A DNA stretch of 6,791 bases from Flavobacteriaceae bacterium UBA5079 (GTDB lineage Bacteria > Bacteroidota > Bacteroidia > Flavobacteriales > Flavobacteriaceae): positions 22,738 through 29,528 of the forward strand of contig DIAL01000119.1 in NCBI GenBank assembly GCA_002414705.1. The letters run 5' to 3'. Of this stretch, positions 1 through 5,038 are shown piece after piece. The notes below the pieces were generated by a model. It did not search any database. It was not told the DNA's origin and saw nothing but the letters and a program-made list of their open reading frames with translations. Within the stretch, counting starts at the first letter, position 1, and each line of letters begins with the position of its first letter. The translations under genes and the position numbers were made by a program.

Positions 1-182
1 TTAAAATTAATACTGCCATTGATTCCGTTGAAATATATAACACGTTTGGCAGTGTCTTAATAACTAAATCCGTTTCAAGCTCTTTAATCAATATGAATTT
101 ATCAAACCTAGCTTCTGGTGTTTATTTCATACGTATTCAATCAGAAGGTAACTTTTATACGGAACGTATAATTAAGGACTAA
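1..182 (+). CDS. C-terminal end of a T9SS (Por secretion) sorted protein, partial
   Basis: Only the last 59 codons are in the window; the frame is open at the left edge and stops with TAA at 180-182. The translation has the signature of the type A C-terminal T9SS sorting domain. There is a VEIYNTFG strand-turn, then a short S-L-INMNLSNLASGVYFIRI segment, then a terminal strand ending in a basic ERIIKD tail. In this family the domain directs export across the outer membrane by the Por/type IX system, which is found only in Bacteroidota, and is then cleaved or anchored. The functional part of the protein lies outside the window, so its activity is unknown. It is convergent with the transporter genes and shares the terminator at 231-282 with them. 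It has no visible link to the sulfur genes. Confidence 0.85.
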   Translation, partial: KINTAIDSVEIYNTFGSVLITKSVSSSLINMNLSNLASGVYFIRIQSEGNFYTERIIKD

Positions 183-391
183 AAAACCGATTATTTAGTG
201 ATATTAAAGTGCTTATATCAATTAAGCTCTCACATAAAAATGACAAAAGCCCCAATTTTAAGGGGCTTTGTTTTTTTATGTGATCAATACTTATCTAAAG
301 GTAACTAAAGTTAATTGTACGAGTTATTACCCTATTTGATTACTAAAATAAAGGAGTTTTTGATAATTTGCTTAAAGAAACACGACACCAA
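183..391. other. Convergent intergenic region, no gene seen
   Basis: This stretch between the T9SS-cargo stop and the end of the transporter pair holds the terminator hairpin and one imperfect copy of the palindrome seen elsewhere in the window (GTAACTAAAGTTAA, 301-314, one mismatch to GTAAC-N4-GTTAC). The imperfect copy has no -7 box at the spacing used by the other sites and faces no gene start. No RNA gene or credible reading frame was recognised here. Confidence 0.6.
231..282. terminator. Bidirectional rho-independent terminator hairpin
   Basis: The inner stem AAAGCCCC (246-253) pairs with GGGGCTTT (262-269) around the loop AATTTTAA and is followed by a T run at 271-277. An outer arm CACATAAAAA (231-240) pairs perfectly with TTTTTATGTG (273-282), giving A/T tracts on both sides of the GC core. 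It lies between the T9SS-cargo gene (+) and the end of the YeeE/YedE pair (-), so it can stop transcripts from both directions. The + orientation is the stronger one because its T run follows the GC stem almost directly. Confidence 0.85.
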
Positions 392-805
392 TCAATGCGG
401 TAAGTTATCTTTTAACAAACCATATACATACGTTCCTAAAAGTGCCGAAGCAATCACCACCAAAATCGGCCAGTATCCTGCTCCTACCAAAACATACATA
501 GGTCCGGGACAAGCGCCAGCTAAAGCCCAACCGAAACCAAATAGTGTTCCACCAATAATATAACGTTTAAAGCCCGTTTCTTTTGCCTCAAACTCAAGAG
601 TTTTCCCATAAAACGATTTGACACTAAAACGTTTTATAACAAATGTCATCAAAACGCCAAGGCCTAGAGCTACGCCAATTATGCCATACATGTGAAAGGA
701 TTGAAATTGAAACATTTCAAAAATTCGAAACCAAGAAGCAGCTTCGGATTTAAACATCGTGATACCAAAAATAATGCCTATTACTAAATATATACTTGTT
801 CTCAT
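392..805 (-). CDS. YeeE/YedE-type (DUF6691) membrane protein, second half of a split thiosulfate transporter
   Basis: A 137-residue polytopic membrane protein with about four hydrophobic segments (roughly residues 4-18, 40-57, 82-98 and 112-130). The hallmark GACPGP motif (residues 97-102) contains Cys99, its only cysteine. This is the short partner of the split YeeE/YedE family. Single-chain relatives such as TsuA/YeeE take up thiosulfate through conserved cysteines in the membrane. The start at 803-805 lies only 3 bases after the stop of the upstream partner at 809-1366, so the two are surely co-transcribed and probably translationally coupled. The pair is expected to form one channel-like transporter in the inner membrane. 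Thiosulfate is the likely substrate from family knowledge and from the persulfide-oxidising genes nearby. Other small sulfur species cannot be excluded, and import versus export is not shown by the sequence. Confidence 0.85.
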   Translation of the reverse strand: MRTSIYLVIGIIFGITMFKSEAASWFRIFEMFQFQSFHMYGIIGVALGLGVLMTFVIKRFSVKSFYGKTLEFEAKETGFKRYIIGGTLFGFGWALAGACPGPMYVLVGAGYWPILVVIASALLGTYVYGLLKDNLPH

Positions 806-808
806 TAC

Positions 809-1366
809 TTAAAAAATTAAAGGGAATATTAAATGAATCATGATTAGACCACCTAAAAAGAAGCCTATAACAGCAATTAATGATGGTAATTGTAAATTAC
901 TCAAGCCTGAAATAGCATGCCCAGACGTACAACCACCTGCGTAACGTGCTCCAAATCCAACAAGGAATCCGCCTACAACCAAAACCAATATACTTGTTAC
1001 ATCTGTAAAAACAGTGCTTCCAAACAATTCGGTTGGCATATAACTTGTTCCCGCACTTTCAAAACCCAACGTTTTTAAATCTAATATGGTTTCTTGACTG
1101 ATTGCAACGGCTTCATTGGGTGTTAAATATTCGGAAGCGATAAATCCACCAATTACGGCTCCAATAACGACCACTAAATTCCAACGTTGGGATTTCCAAT
1201 CGAAATCGAAAAAATCCGTCCGTTTACCTGCTCCTGCCATACTACAAAGTGTGCGTAGATTGGACGACATGCCAAAGCGTTTTTCAACCATAATAAGCAG
1301 AAACATGACGAATGCAATCATAAAGCCCGAAAAATACCAAGGCCAAGGTTCTATAATAAATGTCAT
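809..1366 (-). CDS. YeeE/YedE family membrane protein, first half of a split thiosulfate transporter
   Basis: A 185-residue membrane protein with hydrophobic segments near residues 11-29, 63-80, 122-140 and 160-184. Two sites typical of YeeE/YedE proteins stand out: the RTLCSMAGAG segment with Cys41, and the GGCTSGHAISG motif with Cys146. These are its only cysteines. With Cys99 of the downstream partner they make three, the number of essential cysteines I recall for the single-chain thiosulfate importer TsuA. The start at 1364-1366 follows an A-rich leader without a clear Shine-Dalgarno sequence, as is usual in Bacteroidota. It is the first gene of a two-gene unit and is divergent from the hydroxylase gene at 1516. 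Both are served by the region holding the palindrome at 1425-1438. Its own -7 box is weak, so expression may depend on an activator. Confidence 0.88.
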   Translation of the reverse strand: MTFIIEPWPWYFSGFMIAFVMFLLIMVEKRFGMSSNLRTLCSMAGAGKRTDFFDFDWKSQRWNLVVVIGAVIGGFIASEYLTPNEAVAISQETILDLKTLGFESAGTSYMPTELFGSTVFTDVTSILVLVVGGFLVGFGARYAGGCTSGHAISGLSNLQLPSLIAVIGFFLGGLIMIHLIFPLIF

Positions 1367-1394
1367 TTTTTGTATTTATTTTCCCGCAAAGAAA

Positions 1395-1402
1395 CAGATA
1401 AA
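1395..1402 (-). promoter_or_regulatory. Candidate weak -7 box for the YeeE/YedE pair
   Basis: On the minus strand this reads TTTATCTG, matching four of the six fixed positions of the Bacteroidota -7 consensus TAnnTTTG. It is proposed because its downstream edge is 36.5 bases from the centre of the palindrome at 1425-1438, the same distance as at the other promoters in the window. It would give a leader of about 20 bases. A better-matching TTTCTTTG lies at 1387-1394 but breaks that spacing. Confidence 0.35.
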
Positions 1403-1424
1403 TGTTCAGGAAACTAAATCCTCT

Positions 1425-1438
1425 GTAACATTCGTTAC
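1425..1438. promoter_or_regulatory. Palindromic operator GTAAC-ATTC-GTTAC (divergent promoter region)
   Basis: A perfect 5-4-5 inverted repeat between the divergent YeeE/YedE pair (-) and the hydroxylase gene (+). The same half-sites with a 4-base spacer occur at 4973-4986 and 6505-6518. The centre (1431.5) is 36.5 bases from the downstream edge of TAACTTTG at 1461-1468 on the + strand, and equally far from a weak box at 1395-1402 on the minus strand. Size and symmetry suit a Crp/Fnr-superfamily dimer; the regulator itself is not in the window. Confidence 0.8.
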
Positions 1439-1460
1439 CAACTTTAGTAGAAGATAAAAC

Positions 1461-1468
1461 TAACTTTG
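1461..1468 (+). promoter_or_regulatory. -7 box TAACTTTG, distal promoter of the hydroxylase gene
   Basis: A perfect match to TAnnTTTG, with its downstream edge 36.5 bases from the centre of the palindrome at 1425-1438. That would place the palindrome at about -42 from a start near 1474 and leave a leader of about 42 bases before the ATG at 1516. It is the candidate activator-dependent promoter of the gene. Confidence 0.55.
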
Positions 1469-1498
1469 TAGTCATTTGCAATTTCTTCAGTAACTTTG
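1465..1498 (+). promoter_or_regulatory. Proximal promoter of the hydroxylase gene (-33 TTTG, -7 TAACTTTG)
   Basis: A second identical TAACTTTG box lies at 1491-1498. A TTTG at 1465-1468, 22 bases upstream, can serve as its -33 element and is at the same time the end of the distal -7 box. The predicted transcript would start near 1504, about 12 bases before the ATG. The box overlaps a GTAAC half-site (1490-1494), so a bound regulator could interfere with it. Confidence 0.5.
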
Positions 1499-1515
1499 CA
1501 AAACAACAATCTGCT

Positions 1516-2394
1516 ATGTGGAACTATATGAACGCTTTTAAGGATGCAGTTTTAGGAACGTTACATTGGACCTGGAATTCCATTATTTTTGATGTGCCTT
1601 GGTACACCAATTATTTTTGGGGCTTAATTGTTATTTCACTAATTGTTTGGGGATTAGAAATCCTATTTCCCTGGCGAAAAAATCAAGCTATTTTCAGAAA
1701 AGACTTCTGGTTAGATGCATTTTATATGTTTTTCAACTTCTTTATTTTCGCCATAGTTATTAGTGGCATCTACAGTGTTTTGGAAGTCGCTTTTTCTAAC
1801 TTTGGTATTTCTATAACAAGTCTGGCATTAATAGATATAAGCATTTGGCCTATGTGGCTCCAGCTACTTGTGTTTTTTATTGTTTTGGATTTTGTACAAT
1901 GGTTTACGCATGTTTTACTACATCGTTTTGAATTTCTTTGGCGTTTTCACCAAGTGCACCATAGTGTTAAAGAAATGGGGTTTGCGGCTCATTTACGCTA
2001 CCATTGGATGGAAAACATTTTATACAAACCGCTAAAAGTTTTTGGTGTTATGATACTTGGAGGCTTTGAACCGGAACAAGCGTATATTGTACATTTTATT
2101 GCTATTACTATCGGTCATTTTAACCATTCCAATATTAAAATTACGTATGGTCCGTTAAAATATATTTTAAATAATCCAGTGATGCATTTATATCATCATG
2201 CTTATAATCTACCAAAAGGCAAACAATTTGGAATGAATTACGGCATCAGTTTAAGTCTTTGGGATTATCTTTTTAAAACCAACTATATTCCTGATGAAAG
2301 TGGTACCATTGAATTAGGTTATGAAGGCGATGACACCATGCCTAGCACGTTTTTAGGACAGATGAAGTATGGTTTTTTTAAGAAGAAAAGTTAA
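1516..2394 (+). CDS. Sterol desaturase / fatty acid hydroxylase superfamily membrane protein
   Basis: A 292-residue integral membrane protein with the histidine clusters that bind the di-iron centre of this superfamily: HVLLH (His132, His136), HQVHH (His145, His148, His149), HFNH (His201, His204) and HLYHH (His224, His227, His228). Hydrophobic stretches lie near residues 33-50, 66-90, 112-130 and 173-200. Family members hydroxylate or desaturate sterols, fatty acids, carotenoids or ether lipids with O2, with the active site on the cytoplasmic face. The substrate here cannot be read from the sequence. The first ATG (1516) is used; ATG 1528 (residue 5) is an alternative. The gene is divergent from the YeeE/YedE pair and convergent with the methyltransferase, ending 7 bases from it. 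Its distal promoter box sits at the regulon spacing from the palindrome, so it may be induced together with the sulfur genes. No sulfur role is known to me for this family. Confidence 0.88.
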   Translation: MWNYMNAFKDAVLGTLHWTWNSIIFDVPWYTNYFWGLIVISLIVWGLEILFPWRKNQAIFRKDFWLDAFYMFFNFFIFAIVISGIYSVLEVAFSNFGISITSLALIDISIWPMWLQLLVFFIVLDFVQWFTHVLLHRFEFLWRFHQVHHSVKEMGFAAHLRYHWMENILYKPLKVFGVMILGGFEPEQAYIVHFIAITIGHFNHSNIKITYGPLKYILNNPVMHLYHHAYNLPKGKQFGMNYGISLSLWDYLFKTNYIPDESGTIELGYEGDDTMPSTFLGQMKYGFFKKKS

Positions 2395-2412
2395 GAACTT
2401 TTTACTTTTTTT
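2386..2412. terminator. Weak AT-rich terminator hairpin between convergent genes
   Basis: AAAAGTT (2386-2392) pairs with AACTTTT (2396-2402) around a 3-base loop, and a T run follows at 2406-2412. The hairpin overlaps the stop codons of both converging genes. On the minus strand it is followed by a TC-rich stretch. It contains one GC pair only, so it is a modest candidate, but no other hairpin serves this junction. Confidence 0.4.
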
Positions 2413-2983
2413 GTAGTTTAATAAACAACTCGCTATCCTTACGACTGGGCATAGAGTTATAGCTAGCCTCAAAAATATCAAAATCAAAATACGGTTTAAA
2501 ATAAGTAGCATATTCCTTTTTTGAACCTCCAAAAGGCGGTCTATCTTCATTTAAAGGTTTGTCAAACAATAAACCAACTAACTTCCCCTTTGAATTTAAT
2601 AAGTTGTGTATTTTTTTAGCATACGCTTCACGAAGACTAGGATTTAAGGCACAAAAAAAGGTCTGTTCAATGATTACATCAAAAGCTTCAGAGATATCAA
2701 AAAAATTGATGTGCAGTAAATTTGTATCTGGAAAATTAGGAACGCGATTTTTAAAATTCTCTAATGCTGTTTTTGATAAATCGGCTATAAAAACATGTTT
2801 AAATCCATTCTTAAATAAATATTCAGCTTCATAGGAATTTCCCGCACCTGGAATGAGAATTTTAAGTGATGTATCTTCTAGCTGATCAACATAGGTTTTA
2901 ATGGGCAAAGACACTTTGCCTAAATCCCAACCTGTATCTTGATTTTTATAGCGTGTATCCCAAAACGATTCAGATAAATCCAT
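2402..2983 (-). CDS. TPMT-family SAM-dependent methyltransferase (thiol/halide methyltransferase-like)
   Basis: A 193-residue class I methyltransferase of the thiopurine S-methyltransferase family. The family's N-terminal signature is present as FWDTRY (7-12) followed by DTGWDLG (16-22). The SAM-binding loop is IPGAGNSYEAEYL (44-56), an acidic residue (Asp68) follows the second strand, motif EQTFFCALNP lies at 106-115, and the family's PPFGGS element lies at 149-154. Members methylate aromatic thiols, small thiols including sulfide, or halide ions using S-adenosylmethionine in the cytoplasm. Which of these applies is not fixed by the sequence. As last gene of the rhodanese operon, 5 bases after the thioredoxin gene, methylation of sulfide or a low-molecular thiol is the most economical inference. 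The length is normal for bacterial members, and no key motif is missing. Confidence 0.88.
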   Translation of the reverse strand: MDLSESFWDTRYKNQDTGWDLGKVSLPIKTYVDQLEDTSLKILIPGAGNSYEAEYLFKNGFKHVFIADLSKTALENFKNRVPNFPDTNLLHINFFDISEAFDVIIEQTFFCALNPSLREAYAKKIHNLLNSKGKLVGLLFDKPLNEDRPPFGGSKKEYATYFKPYFDFDIFEASYNSMPSRKDSELFIKLQKK

Positions 2984-2988
2984 AATTT

Positions 2989-3285
2989 TTAAACGTGAGA
3001 TTGAATTAAAGATACTAAATCGCGTTTAGATGCCAATCCGGATTGGCGCCATATTTGTTTTCCGCTTTTATAAAGAATTAGCGTTGGCACACCGCGAACT
3101 TTGAATTGGGCTGCTAATTGCTGATTTTTATCGACATCTATTTTTAAAATCACCACGTTTTCACCCAGTGTATCTTTCACCTCTTTTAAAATAGGACTCA
3201 TGGTTTTACAAGGCCCACACCATTCTGCAAAAAAATCGACTAAAACAGGTTTGTCTTGATTTATTAAATTCGAAAAATTACTCAT
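2989..3285 (-). CDS. Thioredoxin
   Basis: A 98-residue single-domain thioredoxin without signal peptide or membrane segment, so cytoplasmic. The redox site is WCGPC (Trp22, Cys23, Cys26), and the conserved cis-proline is Pro67 in RGVPT. The buried-Asp motif VDFFAEWCGP precedes the active site, and the C-terminal helix is complete. It is slightly shorter than standard Trx1 (about 105-110 residues) at the N terminus. Its start lies 9 bases after the diheme lipoprotein stop, and it is followed after 5 bases by the methyltransferase. In this operon it could reduce persulfides left on rhodanese or on the persulfide dioxygenase partner thiol, releasing sulfide. That role is inferred from context. 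No other thioredoxin-fold gene is visible in the window. Confidence 0.93.
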   Translation of the reverse strand: MSNFSNLINQDKPVLVDFFAEWCGPCKTMSPILKEVKDTLGENVVILKIDVDKNQQLAAQFKVRGVPTLILYKSGKQIWRQSGLASKRDLVSLIQSHV

Positions 3286-3294
3286 AGCGTCATG

Positions 3295-4296
3295 TTATTT
3301 ATCAAACGAAATACTCCAAATACCTCGCACTTCATTTTCAATATACCCAATAGCTTTATCTTTAGGATACAAAGCCGTAATTTTTTTATAAACTTCTGGT
3401 TCTATATTTTTACCATGACATTGCAAACACATAGAATTCGTTACAATTGGATAATAAAATTGAACCGTTTCATCTGTTTCTTCAATAATAGGTTTAGGCT
3501 CTAAATGGGCAGCAACGTCCTCTTTAAATTTAGTAATATGTACAAGTTCTGAACTATTAGCTTGATTATTCGGATTTCTCGGTTTATCGGAAACACGCTT
3601 AATCTTTGCTTGATTTACAACAGCCATACTATCGGTTAATGGATAGGCTTTAATATTGCAAAACTCCACTGCTGCTAAAGTTCCTTTTTTTTGAATAGTG
3701 CCCATTAAATTCTTACCCAATTCGGCTTTCGTATTCATAGCATATTTCAAACCCATTTCTTCGTAAGTCAGCGTTGAATCTGATACAGAAGCCTGTTGTT
3801 TATTCCTGTTCTGCATACCACGACCGTTTTGTTTTCCGTGACCTTTTCCGCCTTGCTCCTTAAAATGATCGTCAAACCATTCAGGCTGTTCAATATCATA
3901 ATCATAGATATAATCGGCTATCTGCTCGACTGTGTTTTCTGGATATTGCGCTTTTGGCATGACACCAAAACGTTTTACAGCTCCAGGCATTTTGGAATCG
4001 GCTTCATTTGGGTTTTCCACATAACTTTGGATGTTTTTAATAAATTCAGCTTTGCTAATTCCATCCGTTAAGTAATGCTTCTTAATGGCTATCATTGGAG
4101 GCGCAATTCTACTATCATGTCCTGCGGTTGGACTATGACATACATAGCAATTGACTTCCATGAGTTTTTTCCCAGGATGCTCTTGACCTGTTTCCAATAC
4201 TGAAACCTGTGTATAGTCTGATTGGTTTTGATTGTCATTCTTACAACTTGAAACAAGTCCAAGAATAACCATTACTAATACTAAATTACGAATCAT
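3295..4296 (-). CDS. Diheme lipoprotein: cytochrome c domain fused to a DUF3365 (Tll0287-like) domain
   Basis: A 333-residue exported protein. The N terminus is a lipoprotein signal ending in LVSSC, with Cys18 as the lipidation site. An N-terminal cytochrome c domain (about 35-135) carries CYVCH (Cys50, Cys53, His54), with Met113 in GVMPKAQYP or Met103 as possible distal ligand. Residues about 145-172 are a G/K/Q/N-rich, probably flexible linker. A C-terminal DUF3365/Tll0287-like domain (about 178-333) carries a second heme site CLQCH (Cys290, Cys293, His294) plus Cys213 in EFCNIKAYP. The protein should sit in the periplasm on a lipid anchor and carry electrons. Its donor and acceptor are unknown. 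The start overlaps the end of the HMA gene by 11 bases, which indicates coupled expression. Placement among rhodanese, thioredoxin and persulfide genes suggests a link to oxidation of a reduced sulfur compound, or a sensory role for the DUF3365 domain; both are inferences. Confidence 0.85.
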   Translation of the reverse strand: MIRNLVLVMVILGLVSSCKNDNQNQSDYTQVSVLETGQEHPGKKLMEVNCYVCHSPTAGHDSRIAPPMIAIKKHYLTDGISKAEFIKNIQSYVENPNEADSKMPGAVKRFGVMPKAQYPENTVEQIADYIYDYDIEQPEWFDDHFKEQGGKGHGKQNGRGMQNRNKQQASVSDSTLTYEEMGLKYAMNTKAELGKNLMGTIQKKGTLAAVEFCNIKAYPLTDSMAVVNQAKIKRVSDKPRNPNNQANSSELVHITKFKEDVAAHLEPKPIIEETDETVQFYYPIVTNSMCLQCHGKNIEPEVYKKITALYPKDKAIGYIENEVRGIWSISFDK

Positions 4297-4564
4297 GATT
4301 TGCTATTTTTCCGGTTGCACAACTAATAAAGGATTTTGCTTTTGATACCATTGAATTTTCAGTATCCACTTCTGGATACCCTAAAGATTTTAATTTTTGT
4401 TTGGCTGCTAATAAGTCTGTTTCCAACTCATAGTTAAAACTTACTTCGCTTGTTTCTACAGAAACCAAAACATTGTCAATTCCTGAAACATCGGTCATTT
4501 TAGTTGAAATTGTATGTGCACAACCACCACATTTTAAATTTTGTATTTCGAGTGTTGTTTTCAT
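4286..4564 (-). CDS. Heavy-metal-associated (HMA) domain protein
   Basis: A 92-residue protein that begins as a ferredoxin-like HMA domain. LKCGGCAHTI places the metal-binding pair at Cys12 and Cys15, and the fold ends at KSLGYPE near residue 64, as in copper chaperones. A tail of about 28 residues follows, with a conserved-looking KAKSFISCATGKI segment containing a third cysteine, Cys82. There is no signal peptide, so it should be cytoplasmic. It starts 1 base after the rhodanese stop and overlaps the diheme lipoprotein start by 11 bases, so it belongs to the same operon. HMA proteins normally carry Cu(I) or similar soft metals. A metal chaperone for the operon is the default reading. A role in handling sulfane sulfur via the CGGC pair is possible but unsupported. 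No metal ATPase is visible nearby. Confidence 0.85.
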   Translation of the reverse strand: MKTTLEIQNLKCGGCAHTISTKMTDVSGIDNVLVSVETSEVSFNYELETDLLAAKQKLKSLGYPEVDTENSMVSKAKSFISCATGKIANHDS

Positions 4565-4565
4565 C

Positions 4566-4922
4566 CTATTTCCAGTTTAAATAACCACCTTTTAAATCAT
4601 AAATTTCCGTGAAACCCATAGCAACTAACTTATTAGACGCTTTCTTACTTCGCGCACCACTACGGCAATAAATATATACTGGTTTTTCTTTATTTAATTT
4701 TTGAAATTGGCTCTCAAAACTAGGTGCAAAAAAATCGATGTTTTTAGCATTTTTAATGTGTCCAGAAATGTATTCGTTAGGCGTTCTAACATCAATTAAC
4801 TGGACTTTTCCGGATTCTATTTGTGCTTTGTATTCTGCTACTGAAAGCACTTTAACTGCGGAACTTTGATCCGTTCCAAAAAACATTGATAATAAGGACA
4901 TAATAATTATAATTTGTTTCAT
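4566..4922 (-). CDS. Exported single-domain rhodanese (sulfurtransferase)
   Basis: A 118-residue protein. A short basic start and hydrophobic run (about 1-22) form a probable signal peptide, followed by one rhodanese domain. LIDVRTPNEYISGHI (42-56) is the conserved CH2A-type region. The catalytic loop is CRSGAR (86-91), with Cys86 as persulfide-forming residue, and the domain closes with LKGGYLNWK. The six-residue loop beginning Cys-Arg is typical of active sulfur-handling rhodaneses. It likely acts in the periplasm, transferring sulfane sulfur from thiosulfate or polysulfide. It is the first gene of the five-gene operon, with a leader of about 15 bases after the predicted start. The palindrome at 4973-4986 sits at the activating position upstream. 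No N-terminal lipobox cysteine is present, so it should be soluble or signal-anchored. Confidence 0.9.
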   Translation of the reverse strand: MKQIIIIMSLLSMFFGTDQSSAVKVLSVAEYKAQIESGKVQLIDVRTPNEYISGHIKNAKNIDFFAPSFESQFQKLNKEKPVYIYCRSGARSKKASNKLVAMGFTEIYDLKGGYLNWK

Positions 4923-4942
4923 GTTTTACTTCATTTCGACTA

Positions 4943-4950
4943 TAAAATTA
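4943..4950 (-). promoter_or_regulatory. -7 box of the rhodanese operon
   Basis: On the minus strand this reads TAATTTTA, five of six fixed positions of TAnnTTTG. Its downstream edge is exactly 36.5 bases from the centre of the palindrome at 4973-4986. The predicted start is near 4937, about 15 bases before the rhodanese ATG. Confidence 0.5.
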
Positions 4951-4972
4951 CAAGAAAAGAACAACCCTATAC

Positions 4973-4986
4973 GTAACATTTGTTAC
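4973..4986. promoter_or_regulatory. Palindromic operator GTAAC-ATTT-GTTAC upstream of the rhodanese operon
   Basis: A perfect 5-4-5 inverted repeat differing from the 1425-1438 copy by one spacer base. It lies between the terminator of the persulfide dioxygenase gene (4988-5014) and the rhodanese start, at about -42 relative to the predicted transcription start. That position fits class II activation by a Crp/Fnr-type dimer. Confidence 0.8.
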
Positions 4987-4987
4987 T

Positions 4988-5014
4988 AAAAAAGAGTGGC
5001 TTTCACCACTCTTT
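4988..5014 (-). terminator. Rho-independent terminator of the persulfide dioxygenase gene
   Basis: AAAGAGTGG (4991-4999) pairs perfectly with CCACTCTTT (5006-5014) around a 6-base loop. Read on the minus strand the hairpin ends in a run of six T, three of them inside the stem. It begins 24 bases after the persulfide dioxygenase stop and ends 1 base before the palindrome at 4973-4986. It insulates the rhodanese operon from upstream transcription. Confidence 0.85.
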
Positions 5015-5038
5015 ACAATATATAAACTTTTTAAGAAA

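Larger units (their letters stand above)
2402..4922 (-). other. Five-gene operon: rhodanese, HMA protein, diheme lipoprotein, thioredoxin, TPMT-family methyltransferase
   Basis: All five genes run on the minus strand with junctions of +1, -11 (overlap), +9 and +5 bases, and no internal terminator or palindrome. A single promoter with a -7 box at 4943-4950 and the palindrome at 4973-4986 precedes the first gene, and a weak hairpin follows the last. The unit mixes exported products (rhodanese, diheme lipoprotein) with cytoplasmic ones (HMA, thioredoxin, methyltransferase), which suggests a response working on both sides of the inner membrane. Confidence 0.8.

Noticed and set aside
315..563. Plus-strand reading frame of 82 residues
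   Set aside because: It runs antisense through the end of the DUF6691 gene, has proline-rich low-complexity translation, and lacks a promoter at the expected position.
1387..1394. TTTCTTTG (minus) as the -7 box of the YeeE/YedE pair
   Set aside because: It matches the consensus better than the proposed box, but it sits 44.5 and not 36.5 bases from the palindrome centre. I kept the other as the regulon candidate; this one remains possible for basal transcription.
1116..1457. Plus-strand reading frame of 113 residues opposite the YeeE gene start
   Set aside because: It is antisense to a clear membrane protein gene and runs through the divergent promoter region; its translation resembles no family I know.
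2559..2834. Plus-strand frame of 91 residues opposite the methyltransferase
   Set aside because: It is a shadow of the TPMT-family gene, whose motifs are complete on the other strand.
3292..4071. Two plus-strand frames (3292-3504 and 3796-4071) opposite the diheme lipoprotein
   Set aside because: Both are antisense shadows; the minus-strand frame has a lipobox and two heme motifs.
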